Below, in pieces: positions 1-8,383 of a DNA stretch of 64,000 nt (position 1 is its first letter; each line of letters starts with the position of its first letter). The notes below the pieces were generated by a model. It did no database searches and was not told where the DNA came from. It saw only the letters and a program-made list of their open reading frames with translations. The translations under genes and the position numbers were made by a program. The stretch lies in NCBI GenBank assembly GCA_016194585.1, contig JACQBG010000006.1, positions 1-64,000 of the forward strand, in the 5' to 3' direction. The stretch comes from Gemmatimonadota bacterium (GTDB lineage: Bacteria > Gemmatimonadota > Gemmatimonadetes > Gemmatimonadales > Gemmatimonadaceae).

Positions 1-1618
1 CGCCGGTGTTGTACGACTCGAGACGACGTCCGGTGGTGAGCAGGAACGGATACGACGCGTCGGGCATCTCCTTCGGCCCTGCGTGCTGCACAACGGAGAA
101 GGGCGCCGGGCGCCCACCGCACGGCACCTCCCACAGGCGCCCATGGAGGAAGGTCTCGCCCGGGTGCGATTCGTCGGGGCATGGCCACTGGATGCCGTGC
201 ATCGACTCGAGACGGGCGTAGCTCATGCCGCCCGCGAACTCGGGCGCCACCGTGCGGAACTCGTTCCACACGTCCTCGGCGGTGGGGTGTCCGAAGTCGA
301 CTCCCATCCGTCGCGCGATCTCGCACAGGATCCAGATCTCGTCACGGGCGCCCTCTGGCGGCTCCTTCGCCTTGCGCACGCGCTGCACGCGGCGCTCGCT
401 GTTCGTGACGGTGCCCTCCGCTTCACACCAGCTCGCCGTCGCAGGGAGCACGACGTTCGCGAGTTCCGCCGTCTTCGTGAGGAAGATCTCCTGCACGACG
501 AGATGATCGAGCTTCCCGAAGGCGTCGCGCACCGCATGACCGTCGGCGTCGCTCTGCACGGGGTTCTCGCCGGCGACGAGCAGGGCCTTCATCTCGCCGG
601 CCCCCATCGCATGCAGCATCTCGGTGAGGTTCTTCCCATACTGCGGCTGCAGAGGCACCCCCCAGTGCTTCTCGAAGCGCGCCCGCACGGCGGGGTCGAG
701 GATGTCCTGGAATCCCGGCAGCCGGTTGGGAATCGCTCCCATGTCGCCGCCCCCCTGCACGTTGTTCTGCCCGCGCAGCGGATTGCAGCCGCATCCCCAC
801 CGGCCGACGTGTCCCGTCAGCAGGCAGAGGTTGATGAGCGAGAGCACGTTGTCGACGGCGTTGTGGTGCTCGGTGATGCCGAGCGTCCAGCAGACCATCG
901 CCTTGTCGGCCTTCGCGAACGTGTGCGCCGCCTCGCGGATCACCGCGGCGGGAACGCCCGTGATCGCGCTCCCACGCTCGAGCGTGTAGGGCTCGACGGC
1001 CGCCCGGTAGGCGTCGAAGCCCGACGTGCCGTTCTCGATGAATGCCGTATGGGCGAGGCCGTCGTGGATGATCTCGCGGGCCATCGTGTTCGAGAGCGCC
1101 ACGTCGGTGCCGACGTTCAGCCCCAGCCAGATGTCGGCCCACTGCGCCGAATCGGTGCGGCGGGGGTCCATGACGTAGAGGCGCGTGCCGTTGTGTACCC
1201 CCTTGAGGAGGTGATGGAACCAGATCGGATGCGCCGCGCGCGCGTTCGACCCCCAGAGGAAGACGACGTCCGTCTCCTCCACCTCGCGGTACGAGTTCGT
1301 GCCGCCGCCCGCTCCGAACACCGTCGCCAGACCGACGACGCTAGGCGCGTGTCACGTTCGATTACAGCTGTCGATGTTGTGCGTGCCGAACGCGACGCGC
1401 GCCAGCTTCTGGGCGACGAAGTTCATCTCGTTGGTCGACTTCGAGCAGCTGAAGATCCCCAGCGCATCGGGACCGTGCGCGTCGAGCGCGCGGCGGAAGC
1501 CGGCCGCCGCGGCGTCGAGCGCCTCGTCCCACGTCGCGGGGCGGAGCGCTCCACGCTCGCGCACGAGCGGCTGCGTGAGCCGCGGATAGTTCATCGAATC
1601 CGATTGGCGAGCCTTCAT
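1..1618 (-). CDS. fdhF: Formate dehydrogenase-like molybdopterin oxidoreductase, selenoprotein (partial)
   Basis: Bis-MGD molybdoenzyme of the formate dehydrogenase alpha family, expected to oxidise formate in the cytoplasm. The frame runs without a stop from an ATG at 1618 to the left window edge (about 539 codons) except for one TGA at 1354-1352, codon 89. Around it the protein reads NIDSCNRT-U-HAPSVVGL, which matches the E. coli FdhF site (CARV-U-HGPSVAGL), so the TGA is read as selenocysteine followed by the conserved His. Further family motifs follow, such as LYVMDPRRTDSA and GRWGCGCNPLRGQNNVQGG. The usual N-terminal [4Fe-4S] domain (four Cys and a Lys, about 50 residues) is absent. The protein begins just before YPRLTQPLVRERG, and the divergent gene at 1751 leaves no room for that domain. 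An alternative ATG lies at 1594. The C-terminus is outside the window. The family is certain; function of the shortened protein is not. Confidence 0.88.
1319..1354 (-). promoter_or_regulatory. UGA (Sec) codon and bacterial SECIS-like hairpin
   Basis: The TGA at 1354-1352 is followed, within the coding sequence, by a hairpin with stem CGTCGTC / GGCGACG (seven pairs, one G-U) and apical loop GGTCT. The loop occupies bases 19-23 after the TGA, the same spacing and loop sequence as in the E. coli fdhF SECIS element. An outer ACAC/GTGT pairing is also possible. SelB binds such loops to insert selenocysteine. Part of the match is forced by conservation of the GlyLeu codons, but the stem complementarity is not. 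No sel genes lie in this window. Confidence 0.8.
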
Positions 1619-1750
1619 GCGGCGCGTCTCATTAGAGAGGGGATCGGCAAGCCGGCAACGGCAGGGTGGAGTCTGGCGGGCGGGGGCGCCGGAGGCAAGC
1701 AGGGAAATCCGCACGTATCATTGTCGAGGCCACCCTCAACCCCGCCTCCG

Positions 1751-2935
1751 ATGCGCCGACTGCTCGCCCTCATCCTCTGCGCCGCCGCGCCGCTGGCGGC
1801 GCAGACGCCCGCGCAGACCGAGTCCGACGCGTACACACGATACGAATTGCTCGCGCCGGGCTCCGCGAAGTTCCGCATCATCTACGAAGTGACCGCCGCG
1901 ACCGCTGGCGCGACGGCCTACTACAATCCGATCCGCAAAGGGAGCGTCGCCACCGACGAACACGTCTACGACCGGGCGACGGGCAAGCCGCTCGCGTTCG
2001 ACGTCGTGGGGCAGGCCGTCGCGAAGGCAGGGGGCGTGCGCGGAGGCGACTCCACGCAGACGTACATCCGCGTGACGCTCGCGCGCCCCGTACCCGCGAA
2101 CGGCGGCGGCGGGCGCGTCCTCATCGTCAAGACCTACGAGGACGCCAAGAGCTACTACGTCGATGGCGCGGACATCGTGTTCACGCGCCCGCTCGGCATC
2201 AAGCGCAACGCCATCGTGTTGCCGGCCGGCTTCGACCTCGTCTCGTGCAACTACCCGTCGCAGGTGCTCGAGGAGCCCGACGGCCGGCTCTCGATCAGCT
2301 TCTGGAATGCGACCCCCGCCGAAGCACCGCTCACCCTGCGGGCGCGCCCCGGGAAGAGCAGGGCCTCGTCGTCCATCGCCAGCCTGAGGCTCGACGAACG
2401 TGCGCACCAGAACCGCACCATCGTGTACTGGCTGCAGCAGCCGGAGACGCACGCGTTCGACCTCTACCACGACTACACCGAGTCGCGCCCCGGCGTGAGC
2501 ACGTACGTGAACGAGGTGCGGGCGGGAAGCACGGTGGCCAAGCCGTCCGCACGCAACCTCGACACCGGCGAAGACATCCCGTGGGAGGTGCTGAAGGGGG
2601 CCGACATCGCGAAGGGCGGGATCCATGTCGGCGCCGGCACGCAGGAGGCGGTGGTCTTCCGCTTTCCGGCCATTCAGCCGGGAGGCTCTACGCGACTGCG
2701 GATGTACGAGACCTACACCGACACGGCGCGCTACAAGATCGTCGACGGCCAACTCTACTGGGACCGCACCTTCGGCCGGCCGGCGAACGCGGTCGTCCTC
2801 CCGGCCGGTTGGCGGCTCGCCAACTCGTCGATCCCCGCCACGGTCAGCGAACTCCCCGACGGTCGTGTCCGGCTCGACTTCACCAACCCGCGCCCCGACG
2901 AGATCGCGGTTCTGGTCACGGCGCGGCGCCGCTAA
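1751..2935 (+). CDS. Secreted protein with duplicated domain, function unknown
   Basis: A 394-residue exported protein. Residues 1-18 form a signal peptide (MRRLLALILC..., hydrophobic core, likely cleavage near LAAQ). The rest is soluble and rich in Tyr, Arg and beta-type stretches. The segment at about residues 127-199 is repeated at about 319-393: each copy has a Tyr-rich strand, then NA(I/V)VLPAG, then (E/S)xPDGR and an Asn-containing strand. This indicates an internal domain duplication. No catalytic motif or membrane anchor is visible, and no family is recognised. It is divergent from the formate dehydrogenase and lies eight bases before the aminotransferase, so it may share a transcript with the latter. 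Periplasmic or outer-surface location is inferred from the signal peptide only. Confidence 0.8.
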   Translation: MRRLLALILCAAAPLAAQTPAQTESDAYTRYELLAPGSAKFRIIYEVTAATAGATAYYNPIRKGSVATDEHVYDRATGKPLAFDVVGQAVAKAGGVRGGDSTQTYIRVTLARPVPANGGGGRVLIVKTYEDAKSYYVDGADIVFTRPLGIKRNAIVLPAGFDLVSCNYPSQVLEEPDGRLSISFWNATPAEAPLTLRARPGKSRASSSIASLRLDERAHQNRTIVYWLQQPETHAFDLYHDYTESRPGVSTYVNEVRAGSTVAKPSARNLDTGEDIPWEVLKGADIAKGGIHVGAGTQEAVVFRFPAIQPGGSTRLRMYETYTDTARYKIVDGQLYWDRTFGRPANAVVLPAGWRLANSSIPATVSELPDGRVRLDFTNPRPDEIAVLVTARRR

Positions 2936-2943
2936 CTTCCGGC

Positions 2944-4104
2944 ATGCCAAACGCCCGCCGCACCCTCACCTTCACGGAGTCGGTCATCCGTGAGATGACC
3001 CGCGTCGCCAATCAGTACGGCGCCATCAACCTCTCGCAGGGCTTCCCGGATTTTCCGATGCCCGAGTCGATGAAGGAGGCGGCCTGCGACGCGATCCGCC
3101 GCGACTTCAACCAGTACGCCACGACGTGGGGCACGAAGACGCTCCGTGACGCCATCGCCGGCAAGTACGCGCGCCGCTATGGCATGGAGGTCGACGCCGA
3201 CGCCGAGATCACCGTCGCCTGCGGCGGCACCGAGGCGATGGCGTCGGTGTTCCTCGCGCTCATCGACCCGGGCGACGAGGTGCTGATCTTCGAACCGTTC
3301 TACGAGAACTACGGTCCCGACGCGATCCTGAGCGAGGCGAAGCCGGTGTTCGTGCCGCTCACCGTTCCGGATTGGAAGCTGGACGTGGCCGCGCTCACGG
3401 CCGCCGTCTCGCCGAAGACGCGCGCCATCGTGCTCAACTCGCCGCACAACCCCACGGGGCACGTCTTCGACCGTACCGAGCTCGAGGCGATCGCCGCCGT
3501 CTGCATCGAGCACGACCTGCTCGTCATCACCGACGATCCCTACGAATACATCATCTACTCGGGCGAGCACATCCCCATCGCCACGCTCCCGGGGATGCGC
3601 GAACGCACCATCACCACGTCGAGCCTCTCGAAGACATTCAGCATCACCGGCTGGCGGCTCGGCTACGCCATCGCCAGTCCCGAACGGAGCGGCGCGATCC
3701 GGAAGGTCCATGACTTCCTGACCGTCGGCGCGCCGGCCCCGCTCCAGCAGGCGGCGGCGACGGGGTACGCGTTCCCCGATTCGTATTACCAGAAGCTGTC
3801 GGACGACTATCGCGCCCGCCGCGAATATCTCGCGGGGCCCCTGCGAGAGGCGGGATTCCGGTTCACCATCCCCGATGGCGCGTACTACTTCTTCGCCGAC
3901 TTCAGCGACCTGAGCCGCGACGACGACGTGACCTTCGCGAAGTGGATGACGCGGGAGATCGGCGTCGCGACCGTCCCGGGGTCGAGCTTCTACCGCCCGG
4001 GCGCTCCGGAGGGGAAGCGGTTCGTGCGGTTCGCCTTCTGCAAGAAACGTGAGACGCTCGAGGCGGCCGTGGAGCGGCTGGCGAAGCTCAAAGCAAGAGT
4101 GTAA
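2944..4104 (+). CDS. PLP-dependent aminotransferase, class I (KAT/YbdL-like)
   Basis: Fold-type I pyridoxal-phosphate aminotransferase of 386 residues, cytosolic. The N-terminus INLSQGFPDFPMPE is typical of the methionine / kynurenine / glutamine-oxoacid aminotransferase subgroup. The HNPTG motif (Asn at about 169) contacts PLP, and SSLSKTFSITGWRLGY carries the Schiff-base lysine (about Lys230). A C-terminal RFAFCKK holds the substrate-carboxylate-binding Arg. Length is normal for the family. The amino donor cannot be fixed from sequence; methionine (salvage) or aromatic amino acids are the usual substrates. The start ATG lies just after the preceding stop, without a strong ribosome-binding site. 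Confidence 0.92.
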   Translation: MPNARRTLTFTESVIREMTRVANQYGAINLSQGFPDFPMPESMKEAACDAIRRDFNQYATTWGTKTLRDAIAGKYARRYGMEVDADAEITVACGGTEAMASVFLALIDPGDEVLIFEPFYENYGPDAILSEAKPVFVPLTVPDWKLDVAALTAAVSPKTRAIVLNSPHNPTGHVFDRTELEAIAAVCIEHDLLVITDDPYEYIIYSGEHIPIATLPGMRERTITTSSLSKTFSITGWRLGYAIASPERSGAIRKVHDFLTVGAPAPLQQAAATGYAFPDSYYQKLSDDYRARREYLAGPLREAGFRFTIPDGAYYFFADFSDLSRDDDVTFAKWMTREIGVATVPGSSFYRPGAPEGKRFVRFAFCKKRETLEAAVERLAKLKARV

Positions 4105-4135
4105 GGCGTTGTGCTAGAGCTCCCGGCGCCTGCGG

Positions 4136-4160
4136 TATCTGCGAAGTCCGAGGCGTCGTT
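4136..4160 (+). repeat. Intergenic repeat (GATCTGAGGCGTCGTT family), single degenerate copy
   Basis: A 25-base relative of the repeat seen more clearly at 27633-27658 and 37819-37844. It keeps TATCTGCGAAG and GAGGCGTCGTT but has lost one base in the middle. It lies between the converging aminotransferase and DUF983 genes and ends just before the DUF983 stop codon. No inverted partner is evident here. Confidence 0.6.
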
Positions 4161-4161
4161 C

Positions 4162-4563
4162 CTACCGCCGCGCCCAATCCTTGTCCGCCGGCGGCGCGAA
4201 GATCAGGTCGAACGCCAGCCAGGTCGTCTTCGTGAACGGATACGTCGTCAGCGGCGCGACGACGATCGCGGCCACCGCGATGTATTGCAGCGCGTCCCAC
4301 GACGTCGCCGGCCACGTCGCCCAGACGATCGTCCCGAGGATGATCGCGAACAGCACTTCGGACACGATCAGGTTGATCAGATACGCGCCGATGAAGAAAT
4401 CGCGCGAGCCCCGGTCGAGGAGCAGCCCGCAACTCGGACAGTTTGGGCGCATCTTGAACCACGACACGATGATGCCGTGGCCTCCGCATTGCGGGCAGCG
4501 GAGGGTGAGGCCGCGGGCGAGGCGGGTCGAGGGAGAGGGCTGTTCGGGCGTCGTCGCAGTCAT
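4162..4563 (-). CDS. DUF983 family membrane protein
   Basis: A 133-residue protein of the DUF983 family. After a short polar N-terminus comes a zinc-ribbon pattern: CPQC at about residues 20-23, then NCPSCG about 20 residues later. Hydrophobic segments around FFIGAYLINLIVSEVLFAII and YIAVAAIVVAPLTTYPF predict two membrane passes. The biochemical role of the family is unknown; alpha-proteobacterial members sit near cytochrome oxidase genes, but there is no such context here. The start was chosen at the ATG followed by TATTPEQ. The divergent dehydrogenase starts only 22 bases away, so the two promoters must overlap the coding starts. Confidence 0.85.
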   Translation of the reverse strand: MTATTPEQPSPSTRLARGLTLRCPQCGGHGIIVSWFKMRPNCPSCGLLLDRGSRDFFIGAYLINLIVSEVLFAIILGTIVWATWPATSWDALQYIAVAAIVVAPLTTYPFTKTTWLAFDLIFAPPADKDWARR

Positions 4564-4571
4564 GGCATGAA

Positions 4572-4577
4572 TATACT
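4572..4577 (+). promoter_or_regulatory. -10 element TATACT, probably leaderless transcript
   Basis: TATACT lies eight bases before the ATG of the 2-hydroxyacid dehydrogenase at 4586. A start site about seven bases downstream would fall almost on the ATG, giving a leaderless mRNA. No convincing -35 is visible because the upstream bases are the beginning of the divergent DUF983 gene. Confidence 0.5.
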
Positions 4578-4585
4578 TCGTCTCG

Positions 4586-5554
4586 ATGTCCTTACCTATC
4601 GTAACCGTCACGCGCCGCCTGCCACGCGCCGTCGAGGAGCGACTGGCCCTGCTCTTCGAGGCGCGGCTCAGCCCTGACGACCGGGCGCTCGGGGCGGAGG
4701 GACTCGCCCGGGCGCTCGCCGAGTCCGACGCCGTCGTCTCCACGCTCGGCGACCCGCTCACCGCGGACGTGCTCGGTCGCACGCCGCGGCGCGCCCGAGT
4801 GATCGCGCAGTTCGGCGTCGGCTACGACAACATCGATGTCGCCGCGGCGGCCGCCCTCGGCATCACCGTCACGAACACCCCCGGCGTGCTCACGGAGGAC
4901 ACGGCCGACGCGGCCATGCTGCTCCTTCTCGCGGCGGCGCGCCGCGCCTCCGAAGGGGCGCGCGAACTCCGGGAGGGACGGTGGACGGGGTGGCGCCCGA
5001 CCCACAACCTCGGCGTGCGCGTCTCGGGCAAGACGCTCGGTGTGATCGGCTTCGGGCGAATCGGCCGGGCCGTCGCCACCCGGGCCCGGCTCGGCTTCGG
5101 CATGACCGTGATCGCGTGGAGCCGCTCGCTCTCGCCGGCGCAGGGCGCCAAGACCGGCGTGACCGTGGTCGACGACCTCGACGAACTGCTCGCGCAGTCC
5201 GACTTCGTCTCCCTGCATGTACCGTCCACCGCCGAGACGCGGCACCTCATCGACGCGCGGCGGCTGTCGCGGATGCGCCCCGGTGCCATCCTCATCAACA
5301 CCGCGCGCGGCGACGTCGTCGACGAGGCCGCCCTCATCGCCGCGCTCCGCGACGGGCGGCTCGCCGCGGCGGGGCTCGACGTGTACGAACGGGAACCCTC
5401 GATCCCCGCCGACCTGCTCGCGCTCCCGAACGCCGTGCTGCTTCCGCACATCGGCAGCGCGACGATCGAAGCGCGCACGGCGATGGGGTTACTCGCCGTC
5501 GACAATCTCGTGGCGTTCTTCGAGGGGCGACCGGTACCGAACCGCGTGGCGTGA
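4586..5554 (+). CDS. D-2-hydroxyacid dehydrogenase (glyoxylate/hydroxypyruvate reductase-like)
   Basis: NAD(P)-dependent D-2-hydroxyacid dehydrogenase of 322 residues, the usual size for glyoxylate/glycerate reductases. The Rossmann motif GVIGFGRIG is at about 153-160. The catalytic triad is visible as Arg241 (NTARGD), Glu270 (YEREPS) and His288 (LLPHIGSA). QFGVGYDNID is the N-terminal family signature. It most resembles glyoxylate/hydroxypyruvate reductase (GyaR/GhrB type). The exact substrate is uncertain; phosphoglycerate dehydrogenase is less likely because there is no C-terminal ACT domain. The gene appears to start a transcription unit of its own. Confidence 0.9.
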   Translation: MSLPIVTVTRRLPRAVEERLALLFEARLSPDDRALGAEGLARALAESDAVVSTLGDPLTADVLGRTPRRARVIAQFGVGYDNIDVAAAAALGITVTNTPGVLTEDTADAAMLLLLAAARRASEGARELREGRWTGWRPTHNLGVRVSGKTLGVIGFGRIGRAVATRARLGFGMTVIAWSRSLSPAQGAKTGVTVVDDLDELLAQSDFVSLHVPSTAETRHLIDARRLSRMRPGAILINTARGDVVDEAALIAALRDGRLAAAGLDVYEREPSIPADLLALPNAVLLPHIGSATIEARTAMGLLAVDNLVAFFEGRPVPNRVA

Positions 5555-5592
5555 AAGTGTACGCGGTGGCGCCGAGAAGCCGCCGCGTTTCC

Positions 5593-5621
5593 TTGCTCGG
5601 GTTCGGGCCACTTCCTAGCTT
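5593..5621 (+). promoter_or_regulatory. Predicted promoter of icd
   Basis: A -35-like TTGCTC (5593-5598) and a -10-like TAGCTT (5616-5621) are separated by 17 bases. A start near 5629 gives a leader of about 30 bases before the GTG start of icd. The -10 resembles TAGGTT and TAAGTT found before mdh and nuoA. Confidence 0.5.
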
Positions 5622-5657
5622 TCCCGGATTCACCCCGAAACCCAAGGTCAGGATCCC

Positions 5658-6905
5658 GTGACTGCATACAAGTACGCGCGCGTGCCCGAGGGCGGCGAGC
5701 GCATCGAAGTGTCCGGTGGAGAATTCCAGGTTCCGAACAAGCCCATCATCCCGTTCATCGAGGGCGATGGCACGGGCCCCGACATCTGGGCCGCGTCGGT
5801 GCGCGTGTTCGACGCCGCCGTCGCGCTCGCCTACGGCGGCAAGCGCAAGGTCGCGTGGATGGAGATCCTCGCCGGCGAGAAGGCGTTCAAGACCACGGGC
5901 GAGTGGATGCCCGCCGAGACGCTCGAAGCCGTGCGCGAGTTCAAGATCGCCATCAAGGGACCGCTCACGACGCCCGTCGGCGGGGGGATCCGCTCGCTCA
6001 ACGTCGCGCTCCGGCAGGAGCTCGACCTGTACGCCTGCATCCGGCCGGTGCGCTATTTCCAGGGCGTCGGCGCGCCCATGAAGCACCCGGAGAAGGTGAA
6101 TATCGTCATCTTCCGCGAGAACGTCGAGGACGTGTACTCGGGCATCGAGTTCCGCGCCGGCACGCCCGAGGCCGACAAGCTGCGCGCCTTCCTGAAGACC
6201 GAGTTCAACAAGAACGTGCGCGAAGGCTCGGCCATCGGCATCAAGCCCATGTCGCCGTTCGGGTCGAAGCGCCTGATGGCGATGGCGATCAAGTACGCCC
6301 TCAAGCGTGGCCGCAAGTCGGTGACGATCATGCACAAGGGCAACATCATGAAGTTCACCGAGGGTGGCTTCAAGGATTGGTGCTACGAGGAGGCGCGCGA
6401 GCAATTCGGCACGCTGACGGTGACCGAGGCCGATGTGGGGAAGGCCGGCTCCACCGCCCGCGCCGACGCGGTGATCATCAAGGACCGCATCGCCGACTCG
6501 ATGTTCCAGCAGTTGCTCCTGCGCCCCGAGGAGTACGAGGTGATCGCGACGCCGAACCTGAACGGCGACTACGTCTCCGACGCGGCGGCCGCGCAGGTGG
6601 GCGGGCTTGGCATCGCGCCGGGGGGCAACGTCGGTGACAACGCCGCCGTGTTCGAGGCGACGCATGGCACCGCGCCCAAGTACGCGGGGCTGAACAAGAT
6701 CAACCCGGGCAGCGTCATCCTCTCCGGCGTGATGATGTTCGAGCAGATGGGGTGGCAGGAAGCGGCCGACCTCATCATGCGCGGCATGGAGCACGCGATC
6801 ACGGCCAAGACCGTCACCTACGACCTCGCCCGTCAGATGCCGGGTTCGACCGAGGTCTCCACCTCCGCGTTCGGCGATGCGGTGATCGCCGGCATGAAGA
6901 GCTGA
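5658..6905 (+). CDS. icd: Isocitrate dehydrogenase (NADP+)
   Basis: Oxidative decarboxylation of isocitrate to 2-oxoglutarate in the TCA cycle. The 415-residue length fits the homodimeric bacterial NADP-type enzyme. Motifs include [14 protein letters not shown] near the N-terminus, [20 protein letters not shown] (substrate-binding Ser and Arg residues), [11 protein letters not shown], the catalytic Lys/Tyr region and [11 protein letters not shown] for nucleotide binding. The start is GTG at 5658, directly before [12 protein letters not shown]. The leucyl aminopeptidase begins two bases after the stop, so the two are probably co-transcribed. Other TCA genes (mdh-sdhCAB, sucCD) lie elsewhere in the window. 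Confidence 0.96.
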   Translation: MTAYKYARVPEGGERIEVSGGEFQVPNKPIIPFIEGDGTGPDIWAASVRVFDAAVALAYGGKRKVAWMEILAGEKAFKTTGEWMPAETLEAVREFKIAIKGPLTTPVGGGIRSLNVALRQELDLYACIRPVRYFQGVGAPMKHPEKVNIVIFRENVEDVYSGIEFRAGTPEADKLRAFLKTEFNKNVREGSAIGIKPMSPFGSKRLMAMAIKYALKRGRKSVTIMHKGNIMKFTEGGFKDWCYEEAREQFGTLTVTEADVGKAGSTARADAVIIKDRIADSMFQQLLLRPEEYEVIATPNLNGDYVSDAAAAQVGGLGIAPGGNVGDNAAVFEATHGTAPKYAGLNKINPGSVILSGVMMFEQMGWQEAADLIMRGMEHAITAKTVTYDLARQMPGSTEVSTSAFGDAVIAGMKS

Positions 6906-6907
6906 CC

Positions 6908-8383
6908 ATGGCGTTCGCGCGCTCCACCCACGCCGGCGATCCGGCCCGTCTCGCGACCCCGTTGCTCGCCGTCGCGCTCGGCGCCGACGCGAAGTTCCCG
7001 CGTGCCCTCGCCGCCCTCGACCGGTCCACGGGCGGCGCGCTCTCGCGGGCGCTCAAGGAGCGCGACTTCAAGGGGGGCCGCGACGAGACGCTCCTCGTGC
7101 TCGCGAAGGGCAGCGGGCCGAAGCGCGTGCTCCTCGTCGGCATGGGAACCGGCGACGACGCGGCCGCCATCACGCGCGCGGCGAGCGTCGCCGGCCGCAA
7201 GGCGAACGGCATGGGCGTCGAGCGTTTTGCGTTCTGGGGCGGTGACCTCGACGCGCGTGGCGTCGAGAACGCCGCGATCGGCGCGTCGCTCGGCGGGTGG
7301 GAATACACCGAACTCAAGAGCACATCGGCGAACGGCGGCCGGGCCAAGCCGCTCACCGCGGCCATCATCTGCGTGAGTGACACGAAGGCCGCGGCGAAGG
7401 CGATCGCCGACGGTCAGGCGATCGCCGAAGGGCAGCGGCTCGCGCGCCGGCTCGCGATCATGCCGGGCAACCTGTGCACGCCGGAGTACATCGCCGAGAC
7501 GGCGAAGGAGATCGCGAAGCGGCACAAGCTCAAGTGCACGGTGATGGGTCGCAAGGAGATGGAGAAGCTCGGCATGGGTTCCTTCCTCGCCGTCGCCCAG
7601 GGCACGCCGCAGGACCCGAAGTTCATCGTCCTCGAGTACAAGGGCGCCGAGCCGGCCGAAGCGCCGGTCGCGCTCGTCGGCAAGGGACTCTGCTTCGATT
7701 CGGGCGGCATCTCCATCAAGCCGGCCGACCGCATGGAGTGGATGAAGTTCGACATGAGCGGCGCGGCCGGCGTGCTCGGCGCGATGGAAGCCATCGGGCG
7801 CATGAAGCCGGAGATCAACGTCGTCGCCCTCATCGGCAGCACCACCAACATGCCGAGCGGCACGGCTATGAATCCCGGCGACGTCGTCCGCGCGAGCAAC
7901 GGCAAGACGATCGAGATCATCAACACCGACGCCGAGGGGCGCCTCGTGCTCGCCGACGTGCTCGCGTACGCTGCCCGGTACAAGCCGCAGGCGGTGATCG
8001 ACGCGGCCACGCTCACCGGCGCCGTCGTCATCGCGCTCGGGAACATCGCGGTGGGGGTGCTGGGTAATGATCAGGAGACGATCAACGAAGTGCTCGCCGC
8101 CGGCCGGGCGGGGGGCGAGCCCGGCTGGCAGCTCCCGCTATGGCCGGAGTACCGCGAGCAGATCAAGTCCGACGTCGCCGACATGAAGAACACCGGAAGC
8201 CGCGGCGCCGGCACGATCACGGCGGCCCACTTCCTGGCCGAATTCGCGGAAGGCTACAAGTGGGTCCATCTCGACATCGCGGGCACGGCGTACACCGAGA
8301 CAGACCTCGTGGCCATCCCGCGCGGGCCCACGGGCACGCCGGTGCGCACCTTCGTCGAGTTCGTCCGGGGGAGGGCGCACTGA
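6908..8383 (+). CDS. pepA: Leucyl aminopeptidase (M17, cytosol aminopeptidase)
   Basis: Di-metal M17 aminopeptidase of 491 residues that removes N-terminal amino acids from peptides in the cytoplasm. The N-terminal regulatory domain covers about residues 1-160 and the catalytic domain the rest. Metal and catalytic residues are visible in VGKGLCFDSGGISIKP (Lys at about 259 and the Asp) and NTDAEGRLVLAD (about 339-350). The ATG at 6908 sits two bases after the icd stop. Its TGA stop is embedded in the CTGA where the next gene probably begins. Some PepA proteins also bind DNA; nothing here indicates that. Confidence 0.95.
   Translation: MAFARSTHAGDPARLATPLLAVALGADAKFPRALAALDRSTGGALSRALKERDFKGGRDETLLVLAKGSGPKRVLLVGMGTGDDAAAITRAASVAGRKANGMGVERFAFWGGDLDARGVENAAIGASLGGWEYTELKSTSANGGRAKPLTAAIICVSDTKAAAKAIADGQAIAEGQRLARRLAIMPGNLCTPEYIAETAKEIAKRHKLKCTVMGRKEMEKLGMGSFLAVAQGTPQDPKFIVLEYKGAEPAEAPVALVGKGLCFDSGGISIKPADRMEWMKFDMSGAAGVLGAMEAIGRMKPEINVVALIGSTTNMPSGTAMNPGDVVRASNGKTIEIINTDAEGRLVLADVLAYAARYKPQAVIDAATLTGAVVIALGNIAVGVLGNDQETINEVLAAGRAGGEPGWQLPLWPEYREQIKSDVADMKNTGSRGAGTITAAHFLAEFAEGYKWVHLDIAGTAYTETDLVAIPRGPTGTPVRTFVEFVRGRAH

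Noticed and set aside
83-1750. Long plus-strand open frame opposite the formate dehydrogenase gene, running into the secreted-protein gene.
   Set aside because: It is the antisense of a conserved molybdoenzyme, reads as Arg/His-rich low-complexity sequence and has no recognisable domain. Long antisense frames are common at this G+C content. Only the part from ATG 1751 is a real gene.
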